Positions 11,149 through 21,437 of a stretch of 64,000 bases of DNA are shown here, piece by piece. The notes beneath the pieces were generated by a model that was given only the letters and a program-made list of their open reading frames with translations, was not told where the DNA came from and ran no database searches. Position 1 is the stretch's first letter. Every line of letters starts with the position of its first letter. Source of the stretch: Nemertoderma westbladi (lineage: Eukaryota; Xenacoelomorpha; Nemertodermatida; Nemertodermatidae); the NCBI GenBank assembly GCA_032718475.1, contig JAUCBJ010008582.1:1-64000 (forward strand). The letters are read 5' to 3'. The position numbers and the translations under genes are program-made.

Positions 11149-11984
11149 AGTTTTGCATCCTTGTGTGGCAATCGAATTAATTTCTCCTGTCCTGGACGTC
11201 TTTTCGGATACGAAGTATTTCCTGAGGGTACCGTCCTTTGCGGATCCTTCGGGTGTCTGGTGTGCTCGAATTCCATACTTACTCTCGAACTATCGGTTTG
11301 AGCTTCCTCTAAACGTTCCTCAATCTGGGCCAACTTGTTAACAACTGGTCGCATTAGGTCGGCGAATTGTTGAGTGCTGATCGCGTCTGTTGGTTGTAAC
11401 GCTTTCTGTGTTGGTGTATTTTGTGGAGGATCATTTATAAAGGAATTTGTTGAATGCTCACGTTTGCATTCATCGGCCGCTCCTGTTCTAAACACCTCGC
11501 GTTCGGGGTATTCCGATTCGCTTGAAGTGCTACTATCACCTGGATACGGTGGCCGACGTGCTCGCGTCTGTTGTGTCGTCCGAATTCTAACACTTCGTTT
11601 TGAAACATCGTCTACTGGTCTCCGTTGTTCGGTAGGCTCGCAAGTCTTCCTCGAAGTCGTAGATTGCGATGTAAACTGGTTGAGTGGTCGCGTATCTACT
11701 GGTCTCCGTTGTTCGGTAGGCTCGCAAGTTTTCCTCGAAGTCGTAGATTGCGATGTAAACTGGTTGAGTGGTCGCGTATCTACTGGTCTCCGTTGTTCGG
11801 TAGGCTCGCAAGTTTTCCTCGAAGTCGTAGATTGCGATGTAAACTGGTTGAGTGGTCGCGTATCTACTGGTCTCCGTTGTTCTGTTGGCTCGCAAGTCTT
11901 CCTCGAAGTCGTAGATTGCGATGTAAACTGAATGTGTGGCCGCAGAATGGCGTTTGAATCTAAAGGCCTTGTAGGTCTAAACAC
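11145..11984 (-). pseudogene. Gag spacer with 84-bp repeats, copy A
   Basis: 279 codons, low complexity and polar. About 3.8 copies of an 84-bp repeat (11612-11931) give a 28-residue unit containing TSQSTTSRKTCEPTEQRRP. Each unit carries the 20-bp near-palindrome (11631, 11715, 11799, 11883), here read as KTCEPT. A basic, Ser-rich segment and a short helical part (QQFADLMRPVVNKLAQIEERL) follow. This is likely a disordered linker between the N-terminal coiled coil and the gag core. The upstream frame (12281-11997) is in register but ends in TAA. Confidence 0.6.
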
Positions 11985-11996
11985 AGTTGGGTTGGC

Positions 11997-12540
11997 TTAG
12001 TGTGTGACAGGTTTGGGTGTCGAAGGTTGACTCACCTGTTTAGTCGTCAGTAATGTAGGTCCGGCTAATAAACTACTACGGTCCGTAATTGGCGGATTAC
12101 TTACCTTGACTTTTGGAATAGGCGATGACGTTGCTCTCGGCGGTATAAATTTGTCCGGAATAACAAACCTGTGTTCCGTCGCATCGTGGATAGGAGATAT
12201 GTTGCTACTACCCTCAATCGAAACAGATTTTTTAGACGTAATTGGTGCAAACATAGGAGTTACTTGAGGAAATCGTTGCATTAATTCATTAACTAATTCT
12301 CGTCCTCTCTCGGGTGCCCTACACTTCCTTCCTTTTTTCGTTCCTGAATTTGGCGATGCCTTACCTCTATCCTGTCTAGATCGTGTCCGTCTCGAGATCT
12401 CATCGATCGATCGTGGGCTTTAAGATCCAGATCCTCTTGGCATTGGCTAATTCTCTCGCCTTCCTTTCGAGTTCGAAATGAAGTTTAACCTCTTTCTCAT
12501 GTTGTTCCGTTTGTTGTTGTTGTGCCTCGAACTCCGCTAG
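11997..12540 (-). pseudogene. Gag spacer, broken part of copy A
   Basis: The reading passes from the coiled-coil frame (a stop at 12541-12543, then an open continuation rich in Gln, Glu and Lys to about 12420) into another register that is open from 12281 to 11997. The latter is Pro/Ser/Thr rich and ends in a TAA just before the repeat-bearing frame. This is gag spacer sequence with at least one frameshift and two stops. Confidence 0.5.
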
Positions 12541-13743
12541 TCATATAGCTGATTGAGCCTTTATTTGTCGTTTTTTAATTTCGGCTCTTGCTTCTGAAAC
12601 TAACCTTTGTTCTTCCAATTCCGCTGCTCGTCGTTCCAACTCGGCTGTTGCCGCTTGTCGTTCCAACTCAGCTGTTGCTGCTTGTCGCTCCAACTCAGCT
12701 GTTGCTGCTCGTTGCGCTAACTCAGCTGCTGCTGCTTGTCGTGCTATTTCTAGCTCTAACCTTTCCATCTCAGCTGCTTCTAATTCGGCTGCTTCTTGTA
12801 GATGAGAGATTCTCGCAACATTTGCTACCCGTAGTTTCTCTTCCTCTACTGCTGCTTGTACCGTTAGCAATTGAGTTTGTTCCTCAATTTCTTGTTGTTG
12901 TCTGTAAAACTGTTGCTGTTGTCGAGAAATTTCTGATGTTATTATACTCACCTCGCCAATTTCGCTACGAATACTCACCAATGATTGATCCAGTATTCCC
13001 AGTGCCAGTTCTGTCTGTACGGGTGAAGCTTCCCTCGTAGCCTCCGGCACGGTTTCCAAATCTCCGACATCTTTGCCGCACATACGTAAGTGATCCGTCA
13101 GATATTTCAGTTGTCCATCCAGTCTATACAGTTCTTGTTCTTCCTCGGGCTGCAATAATTCATCGGAAACTGACTCACCTAGCAACTGGTAGCATTGTTC
13201 CTGTTGTATCAGTCTAACGGCCGTCTTAAACTGAATTAGTTTCTCCCTAGCGATCATTAATTTCTCGAGGATCTTAAACTGAGTGTCCGCATCCTGTCTT
13301 TGTCTAGCTAGATCTTGTAGACTGATTAGGTCACTTACGGACTTATGTACCTTACTTTGTACTCTAACCTGTAAGGTGTAAAACTCGAACCGGGACATCG
13401 GAGTGGTCAACTCGTTTAATATGCGTTGGCCTTCTCCAATACTCCTAGTAATATGCGCCATGTATCCTCCGACGCTTCTAACAACGCTCTCTTGGCTTCC
13501 TACTGAACTAACCATATCCGTTTCCCTGTATCTAGGCTGCGGAACAGTTAGAAAATCCTCAGTCCTGCCGTCACCTCGCACTACGGCATCCGGTACTCCC
13601 GTTGGATGTACTGGTGACGCACACGGTGTTGGTTCGGTAGGCTCGCGAGTCTTCCCTTGTGGTTCTTCCGCTACTGACTTATCCGCGTCACATGAGTCAT
13701 AGTCAGTAGGTGTATTTTTCGTATAGTCCTGTTTGTCACTCAT
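12541..13743 (-). pseudogene. Gag N-terminal coiled-coil region, copy A
   Basis: 400 codons starting MSDKQDYTKN at 13743, preceded by a leader with no closer in-frame ATG. The start resembles that of copy C gag (MSDTQQNLSD, then CDTDRSV against CDADKSV), which supports it. The protein is acidic at first and carries the near-palindrome at 13636-13655 (read as KTREPT). After residue 100 it is strongly helical, with a coiled coil ending in an Ala/Glu/Arg repeat (ELERQAAT, three times, near residues 350-380). Copy C has a similar Ala-Glu-Arg repeat at the same place. It probably drives particle assembly. Confidence 0.75.
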
Positions 13744-15909
13744 TTCGGTAGTTGTAAGTCAAGTAAATGTGAGTGTCAAAATATCGACTTACCGTATTTA
13801 TATCAAAACGGTACTAATTACAATTCAAACATATAAAATTAGCCTAGCGGCCAATTTTACAGCAAATAAATGTCACAGAATAAGTATATAATAAAATTAG
13901 CCTAGCGGCCAATTTTATAACAAATAAATCGGATAACGATATACATTATCAAAATGTAATTCAAACGCAAATAATACGGACTAATTCAGCAATAAACAAA
14001 GAAATCGTACGGAATGCATAAATACCTGAGACAGTGGAACCCACAATAATTTTAACTAATACGGTAATGCCTAACTGATTAATGCAACTTTTCAAACTTA
14101 CCCTCTCCAAAATTCTCCAGAAAAACAGATTCCCAGATACAAACCGGACGTGAACCTTTCCGTTTCCAGCGTTGCGGACGAAGTGCGATTTTCCCCAACC
14201 AAAGTTGTTGAGTTATCAATCTCCCAAACTTGCTAAACACGGTCTTGCTCTCGTTACAGTCTAGAAATGAGCTCTGAATCCTGAAAAACAAAAGAGTTTG
14301 GTTTTACTTTACGAAAAATATTGTACCGGTACAATATGGTATTTAAACCCTTTTAAACACCGGTATTTAATTCCAAAATATTTTACACATGGTTCAAAAT
14401 ATGAATTGTATTCATTAATTAGCACTTAGCTAATCAAATACAAATTTTTACCTCAAAATACAAAATTTCTAAAATATTTTTAGTCCTACTGAACTATAGT
14501 TCAGTAAAACACATTCTGTGTTAAAATAACACATTCCTACTGTTTGATCGACCAGATCTACAAACATATTCCTACTGTTTGTAGATTCCGAAATCACATC
14601 TCTACTATATGTGAATCCTGCAATATCCTACTGTAAAGTCTGTGAATCATAAAACATAAATCCAACCTTCTCACCTAAACAGTAAACTCTAAGTAAGCGA
14701 ATCTATTGCAGTATCGGTCTCGTTAACCAGTGAGGCAGAAAACAGTCTACGAACGGACAAACTTCGATAATACAAAATCCCGCGCAGCGAATCCTAACAA
14801 TCGTGCTGACTTGCTGACGGACTAAAGGCGCTCGTATACTTTGCCGCGGTGTGATTTATATGGGGTGGGGGTTGCTAGCTAAATATCTAACTAGCGGACG
14901 AACTGCGGCGTGGACAAAATTATTTTATATATTTCGAGGTGTAAATAATTCCTAAACGTGTGTGTGTTGAATTTTATAATCGAATTTTAGTTTTGTATCC
15001 CTTCACATTATATAATTTACTGGGTCCGGTGTGCATTTTACAAATATTCTAATTTTGCGGTCTGTAGGTCTAATACTCACAGATGATAAGGCTCCTTCCC
15101 CTTTTGTGTATTTCCAGGACTCAAATTCAGGCATAAGGTTAGTAACTACGCCCGGAATTCGGCAATTTAAATCTACCAGGTCCCTAATACTAAGAAGAAA
15201 TGTGTTAGTTTACTACAGTAGGCATACAGTTACGATAGCTAGCCTGGTCTCCTATCTAGAATTTTGGTTGCCTAGGTGGGCGTGGCAACTTCTTATCAGG
15301 ATGTCGGCGGGGACACGGTAGGTGTTAGTATCCCAGATAGCCCTAATTTGTAATGCGCCTAGCACAATAAACTGCCCGACCACCTGACCGGTACAATCTT
15401 GATTCAGGCAAGACACGGTAAACTTCTCTTGGCCTACAGACTCCAATACAAGCAATGGACACCGTTGTACTACAAAATAAGCCACAAGCGCACCTATACA
15501 CAGCAAATAAGTTAGGCGTACAGTTGTGATGTACCCTACCAATGTACATGCCCCGTAATGGTGTGCCTGCGTCCTATCTGTGTACCTGTATCTATTCTCT
15601 CTCTCTCTTTTACTCTCCCCCGTAGGAATGTGAAGGAGTACCGCGGGTTCTGCCAGAATCAAAACAGTACAGTTCCTAAATTTAAATTTTGGTGCACAGC
15701 GTGTCACTACGTCTACCTTTGATCTCAGGTCTTACACTTAGGTAGCAAGGCATCAAACGCTGTCTAACCTTTCAGGCGATGGGCGAAGAACTATGAATCG
15801 ATATTGTGGGTGGTCTCCTTTCTACATTCCACCGATGTTCCCGTTCATTGCTGCGGCCTGCTGCTTAACCTGCCATCTGTCCCTCAGTTGGGTTCACCGT
15901 GGTGAATCA
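13744..15909 (-). other. 5' leader of copy A
   Basis: About 2.2 kb between LTR and gag. Next to the LTR is a 14-bp palindrome (ttcaccgtggtgaa, about 15893-15906), near where a primer-binding site is expected, but I cannot name the primer tRNA. A frame of 151 codons (15707-15252) with a hydrophobic stretch is not supported as a gene. A block at 14760-14863 is conserved in copy C. Possible splice signals lie at about 14670 (donor TTTAGGTGAG), 14283 (acceptor TTTTTCAG), 14103 (donor GGGTAAGT) and 14029 (acceptor CTGTCTCAG). Short repeats of the type ctactgtttg/tgtttgtag occur at 14515-14640. Part of the leader (15344-15909) also survives in copy B. Confidence 0.55.
14841..14863 (-). promoter_or_regulatory. 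Conserved TATA-containing block in the leader, copy A
   Basis: In element orientation this reads CATATAAATCACACCGCGG and is identical over more than 20 bases to 55019-55041 in copy C. Downstream, two further short identities (TTTAG plus GTCCGT, then ATTCGCTGCGCGGG) occur in the same order in both. The rest of the leaders does not align by eye, so this block looks selected. A second promoter or a transcription start region inside the leader is the natural guess. It lies about 1.2 kb downstream of the LTR TATA box. Confidence 0.5.
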
Positions 15910-16476
15910 TGTTAAAACAGATGTAACAATAATTCTAACTTTATTACAAATAGCAAACAAATTACGAAGATAAAGCACAAAGATAATCTAGTGATTAAGA
16001 TTGATAACTAATTGCACAAACGCACCTTTATATAGTAAATTAGTGCTGCCAATAATCTAGATAAATCTAGATCATTCTATAGGTTCCATTACGTTTTTAA
16101 AGATAACCATTGGTCCAACAAACGAATAACTTGCACGACATTGGTTACTGTCAAATAACTGCAATTACATTGGTTAATCTACCTTGAGCAGATACAATTC
16201 AATCGCAGCGGTCAATTCAAATAAGTTGAAAATTGGCACAAAAAACAATTTACACCTGCTAGGATTTGAATTCGATACCTATCAAACGATTTTCTAACGC
16301 ATAACCCACTGAGCTACTGAACCACTTGAATAATGTTGTACAAATAGCTATACCAAATGCAAATGAGAACTTAATGCAATCTTATAACATATGAACCTAT
16401 CAAATAATGCAAATTAATTCCAACTTATTAAAATTTTGAAATTTCACAGCTTTTGTGAGGATATAATTCTATACCG
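15910..16476 (-). repeat. Complete LTR shared by copies A and B
   Basis: It serves as 5' LTR of copy A and 3' LTR of copy B. In element orientation: U3 start TATAGAATTATA (16472), tRNA-like segment with A box TAGCTCAGTGGG (about 16309-16320) and a B-box-like ATTCAAATCC, then a TATA box (TATATAAA, 16034-16027), poly(A) signal AATAAA (15945-15940) and an end near ...GTTTTAACA (about 15912). The order U3-TATA-poly(A) fits an LTR. The ends are uncertain by some 20 bases, and the start is not the usual TG. Confidence 0.75.
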
Positions 16477-17104
16477 CTCCATGAAAACAGGATATTATCA
16501 TGCATAAAATATACGGTTTTCACCAATAATTACAAATCAAATTATGAAATACTTAGAGCGTACATATTTAAGGCTTTAATTAAGTAGATACAATTTCCAA
16601 ATATAAATCTAAATTACATTCACCAAATATAAATCTATTGCATCTCAAATATTGCATAAATTCAAAATAATTACAAATACAAATAAATGAAATCTTAAGA
16701 AAGGCTCGCGAGTCTTCCGTCCACCCTTTGCCTCTCAAATATTGCATAAATTCAAATAATTACAAATACAAATACTTTCGTACCTAAATATAAACAATTT
16801 CACTTTGTACCTAAATATAAATTGCATAAGTTCGGAATAATTACAAATATAAATCTTTCTAAATATAAATCTTTCAAATATAAATTGCATAACTTTCTAA
16901 ATATAAATCTTTCAAATATAAATTGCATAACTTTCTAAATATAAATCTTTCATACCTAACTAAAATATGCATCTTTATATAATGCTAATAAATGAAATCA
17001 TAAGAAAGGCTCGCGAGTCTTCCGTCCACCCTTTGCCTTCCATTTCATCGCTTTGTAGATTGGGCTCGGCCGCGTCCTCGAAAACTGCGTATAGGCGACT
17101 TTGC

Positions 17105-17794
17105 TCATACTACAGGACTTATGGGGCGAGTCACTAGTTTACCTTGGACGTTGGGAGACGGTGCGACCATTTCCTCACAAGCTCGCCTCTTAGTAAACCC
17201 AAATCCTCGTCCAACTCCTCGTGACCGATTAGTTGGTTCTACCGATGGCAAAACGTCTGGGAACGCGCTGGAAGAGGACGGCGCAGACCCAAGACAAGCT
17301 TGTGCCCCCTTTTGATCGGCTGGTATGTGTCCCAATCCTCCTCGCGGTTCTCTGGGAAGTGACACCGTATCTCGAGTAACTCGAATAGTCGGCTCAAATC
17401 CCTTTCGTTCTTCAATGTTAAGAGTTTTCTTTAATTGTTGGCTCACTTTCTGAACCCTTATGATCCTGTTCTGTCCGTCCTCCCGAGGGTGAAGTGCAGA
17501 CGGCGCAACCGGAGTGGCTGGTTTGTCGGTCGCCTCTAGGATCTCCTCTTCCTCGAATACGCTCGACCGTATACGTTTATGGTAGAAGGCGGCTCGGTAC
17601 GCCCATGCGACTGTTAACCCAGCTCCCTTGTTTCGCTTTTCAGTTCGAAAGCGGTAGAATTCACCATACGTGATACGATTAACGACTTTCTGGAAATTCC
17701 AAGTGTTCTTATTGTCTGGATGAATCTGCAATAAATATTCTCGCACGACCCTGAATCCACTATCGTGAGGCAAAATGTCAACTACCTCTATCAA
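17105..17794 (-). pseudogene. ORF3 C-terminal region of copy B
   Basis: 229 codons in the same register as the zinc-knuckle and exonuclease parts, separated from them by one TAA (17795-17797) where copy A has GAA. Starts LIEVVDILPHDSGFRV, then YKRI/FEEEEILEATDKP, then a long polar Pro/Ser/Arg-rich tail. In copy B it ends at TGA (17105-17107), where copy A has CGA and runs on for about 20 residues into an RGRGR-type tail. A nucleic-acid-binding basic tail after zinc knuckles is plausible but inferred. Confidence 0.7.
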
Positions 17795-17797
17795 TTA

Positions 17798-18199
17798 ATC
17801 ATACTGTGGCATAGCGGAGATATATCCTTCCGACATCATAGTTTGAGGATTTACCGCCCAAAATCCGAGGTGTGCTCTCATCGGGAATCGTCTTCTTTGT
17901 GCCGATACATGTTCGTCAGCTAAATCTTCCCAATTATCAAACAGTTTTCTTACGAGTTTCACCGACTCGTGTTCATATGGTATGTCTCTCAACTGACATT
18001 CAGATGCTCGATGTCCCTTTATATTGCAGTATGAGCATTGTGCCATAAATCTCCAGCAAGTATAAAACGTATGGGATCCCTGGTCTCCACACCATCCACA
18101 AATCAGTTGAGTCGTAGTAATATGTTTTCCGCTGCATTTCGTTGAATGATGTCCAGCGACGCCACATTTACCACACATCGTATTAGCAGGGTTCCACAC
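17798..18199 (-). pseudogene. ORF3 zinc-knuckle module, copy B
   Basis: 134 codons with three Cys/His clusters: C9-C12-H17-C22 (CGKCGVAGHHSTKC) and C55-C58-H63-C68 (CSYCNIKGHRASEC) are exact CX2CX4HX4C retroviral-type knuckles; C34-C37-H43-C48 has one extra residue. Such knuckles bind single-stranded nucleic acid and are normal in gag, where this family already has its own set. A second set downstream of pol, joined to an exonuclease, is unusual. It is in frame with the exonuclease part across one TGA (18200-18202). Confidence 0.8.
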
Positions 18200-18202
18200 T
18201 CA

Positions 18203-19940
18203 CTCATATATAAGGTCACCAATTGGTCGAGCGCTTCCTCCCACACTATAGTCATAATCGTCTGGATCTACAGTTTGGTATGTTTCAGAAGGTTGTATAC
18301 AAACTACAGCATCCGTTGCTTCAAGTTGAAAAATCTCCGTCTGGGATTTCTTCGGGAGCTTCCTTTCGATCTCAAGAAGTTCCTCCAGAGGATCACCGAT
18401 AATCGTTGTTGCTTCAGAATCATTACCGAAGTGACCGATAGGCGCGCGCGTCTGCCGTGATTCGTCAGTAACCTCTACGATACGTTCTCCTTCATAAGGT
18501 AACATTGTAAACATAGATGGTCTTTCGATAAGAGATCCCGCACAGCGAAGATACACGTCTCGAAATATACTAAATCCTGCTCGAGTAAAGGCATTGCACT
18601 GAGCGTCGGAATTGTAGAAGGGTTCGAGAAATCGTCTAAACACGTCAGTATGAATTCTCCCTTCCTCGTAGAACGTATGTCCTTCTCCGAGACAAAGTGG
18701 ATGTCTTTTAAGAGTCCGAGACACAATGTCGGCGATTAAGCAAACATTCACTGATGACTCTATCGCTAAATAATATTGTATTACTGCTCTTGGAGGTGAC
18801 GTAATAGCCCAATACACGCATCCTCTCCATTTTAGCTGTGATTCAAACTAATTCATATCTGGAGTATCACCTTCTCCATATGTTTCAATATACTTGGTTC
18901 TTTTACTTTCCTTGTAATCCCAATTAAACATCAGGTAGGAAATGTATCCCATTCCGGTCTTTTGTGTATCATACTCCCGGAAAAATCCTTGTTCTATGGA
19001 CCATAGTATAAGAGGTCGAGTGTCGACGTAAGGTGTCGGTAATCTGTCGTCACTATCCGACATGCCGGCAAAGTCGCTAATTAAATCCTCTCTCACTCCT
19101 GATCCAATCTTTACAACGGTTTTGTCTAAAATAATGTTTCTTACCATCTTCGGTAACATTCTAGCATCGATGTTGCAGGCCTGGTCCATCTTCCTTACGA
19201 TATTGGTAATGAGATGGTGCCGCTTAGTAGTTCCTTGAGGTATCGGCATTCGGTTGTCGCTCCTTTGTCTACTAAAAACGTACAAGACTCCGTCTGCCGC
19301 TCTAATTTGTATAGTCTTAGAAGTTAGACTTTGTTGATGGCTGCGGCCCTCATTATCATAAAACATATAACCATTTTCTTGAAATGATCTAAGCGTCCTG
19401 TGCCATTCGTCCATTAATTTTTCCGAAGGTTGCCAAATCTTCTCTATATCTTTCTCGTCCTCGAAACGAATAACTTTACCTTGCCAATTTGTGGCGATGT
19501 CTGTATCCGATTCAAAGGTTCCTGTCCCGATCCATAAGCGAATTGTTCTGGTCAGATATCCTTTCAAATTACTCGGAGCTATATCGGCGCCAGCTCTATC
19601 CAGTTCTCTAAAGTCTTGAATATGCGGCGGAACGTTATGCACGACCTTTTGCGTAATGTGTCTACGTAAATCATATATTTTAACCATATCGCTCAGAACA
19701 ACAGCAGGAAGGAACTCTAAGTTTGAAATAATTTCCGGATGATCCACGATAGGTATTTCATAAGTCGTATCTTCTCGAACTGGTATACTAATAGGGAAAT
19801 TGAGTGTCTTACTCAATGGTTTCGTAGTCGGAGTACTATGCAGTTGCATTTCTCTTGTCCTTTCCGGGGATGCAATCTGTAGTCTCTGAATAACGTTTTG
19901 GGCAAAGTTTATACTTTCGAAAATTTCCGGTGGGTGTCAT
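18203..19940 (-). pseudogene. ORF3 DEDDy-type 3'-5' exonuclease module, copy B
   Basis: Two frames in one register (19849-18848 and 18817-18200), split by a single TAG (18848-18850). The fold is suggested by ordered motifs: Exo I as FYDNEG (D165, E167 of the first frame), a strand TIQIRAADGVLYVFS, Exo II as KIGSGVRED (D255), and Exo III as YLAIESSVNVCLI in the second frame (YxxxE where RNase D/WRN-type enzymes have YxxxD). About 80 residues separate Exo I and II and about 105 Exo II and III, within the family range. Such enzymes remove nucleotides from 3' ends of RNA or DNA. The frame also extends upstream of 19849 to about 19940 (PPEIFESINFAQ), showing that the start at 19849 is not the true one. 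A frameshift links it to the N-terminal module. Confidence 0.7.
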
Positions 19941-20771
19941 CTCCTTAGCTGAAGTCTGATCGTGTGACGTCCAATGGTAAGGTAGGCTCGCAAGTCTTCC
20001 GCCCCATTCTTCCATCTCACCTTTCTCGAAAGCCTTATATGCTCTGTATAGGCTAAGAGCTTCTTTCTTTTCGCGGGTTGACTGAGTCACCTCTTCCAGC
20101 GTAAGTTCAAATGCATCGGGTTCAACAATCTTAGGTGGACAAACGACAATTTCTCCCGCCTTTGGTCCACACATAGCGAATGAATGATACGGATTAGATA
20201 AAGGATACCCTCCTTCCTGGTAACGTAGTTGTTGATGGTTCGAACACCTCGCCAATATCGGCTCGGGATTTTCCTTATTCAAACGCATCGGAATCGCCTT
20301 TTGTTGTTCGCGCATACAATCACCACATTGATAATAAAGTTTATAAACTGAAAAGGCTTCCTTTGTTTCTCTATCGTCTCCTCGAGTTCGTATGTAAAGA
20401 TGCATTCCATCGAATTCATCGCGTACCACAGGCATAGGTTCATGCGCCTTCAGGTATTGCATGGTATGATACAAACGACTTATTTCTGTATCTAGGTCTT
20501 CACTAATATCTCCCGTATCGCATAAAGCATCGTACGGATAAAGTTCGTTGAAGGTTTGACGCAAACTTTCGATTCTCTCGTTTAAAGCGTTCTGCCTCCT
20601 CTTTAATACCATTGAGTCATATTTAGTTTTAGCGAGTTTTGCTGTACTCTCCGATAAATCTTTTATTCCAAATATAGTGTAGTCTTTTGCTCCGAATCGT
20701 TCAAATGGAGCTGCTGCTTCCTGTTGAATATCATATCCCCATCTCGGCTCTCCAGATATCCCCTTTGCCAT
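19941..20771 (-). pseudogene. ORF3 N-terminal module, copy B
   Basis: About 275 codons from MAKGISGEPR at 20771. I do not recognise it. It is helical and charged in the first 110 residues and has a possible zinc site C149-x2-C152-x23-C176-x2-H179 (CGDC, then CSNH). The near-palindrome at 19981-20000 lies in the frame as GRLASLP shortly before a frameshift (about 19940) into the exonuclease register. Upstream (about 20806-20820) lies a pyrimidine-rich stretch ending in CTCTAG, a possible splice acceptor that would allow ORF3 expression from a spliced RNA in the position of an env gene. No signal peptide or membrane segment is seen, so it is not env-like. Confidence 0.55.
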
Positions 20772-21437
20772 TATTAGATGTATTTGTTACATAATCATTA
20801 CTACTAGAGGGAATACAACAGAGTTTTATGTTAGTTGTGAGGAGATTTGGGAGTTTTTCGTCTGCCTTTTTGGCTCGACAACGCTCTAACCTCCTACCCA
20901 TAGCCTAAGATCTAGGGTTTCTTTAATGACACACTGTTTCTTATTTAAAATTTTGCCGAAATAAAAACGATTTGGGCTAAACTGGCTGTGAGTCTAAAAT
21001 ACTCACCTTTTGATCCCAAACTATTATCAGAAAAATAAGCAATCAAGAATTAGTAATATTATAGGGAAGTCTATTGGTTGACGTAACTTATTGAAACAAG
21101 ACCGTGTAAAATTTAATTTAATTTTAAGAAAGGCTCGCGAGTCTTCCGTTCTCTTGTTTCTCTAATTTTAAGTTCCACCCGACTGTACCCTGAAATCCAT
21201 TCACTGGAGAATCAATTTAAAAAATTTTTCAAATGCAAATGGATTGTCTAAAATTTCGAAAATGTCTCATATTGTGAGTTCCAAGTAGAATTCCATTTCT
21301 TATACCTACAAATCCCGCTCCTATGTGACACATAAGGGTACTACCCTTTAATGTTCACATATAAAGACAATGGAATTCTACCGCTGTCTTTACTACAGTG
21401 TACAGGTACGTGGAAATCTATTTGGTAAACACATATA
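20772..21437 (-). other. Spacer between pol and ORF3, copy B
   Basis: No coding frame. It holds one near-palindrome (21128-21147) and a possible acceptor site near 20806. Copy A lacks most of it; the copies rejoin at about 21318 (5022 in copy A). Confidence 0.5.

Larger units (their letters stand above)
3429..16476 (-). mobile_element. BEL/Pao LTR retrotransposon, copy A (decayed)
   Basis: Copy A reads from right to left: LTR (15910-16476), leader (13744-15909), gag (about 10834-13743), zinc knuckles and protease (9576-10865), RT (7872-9563), RNase H (7402-7884), integrase (5144-6861), the end of a third ORF (4258-5039), 3' noncoding DNA and a truncated LTR (3429-3722). The BEL/Pao assignment rests on gene order, on the YVDD reverse transcriptase, on the long linker before RT and on the integrase C-terminal region. 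Compared with copy B (to its right) it lacks about 3.5 kb, the counterpart of 17803-21317, which holds most of ORF3. The element has many stops and frameshifts and a deletion in the integrase core. The left LTR lacks its R/U5 half and abuts the CR1 fragment, and I found no target duplication. Confidence 0.85.

Noticed and set aside
15252-15707. 151-codon frame with a hydrophobic stretch in the BEL leader, as an env-like gene
   Set aside because: Lies upstream of gag, has no known motif, and its partial conservation in copy B is explained by recent duplication.
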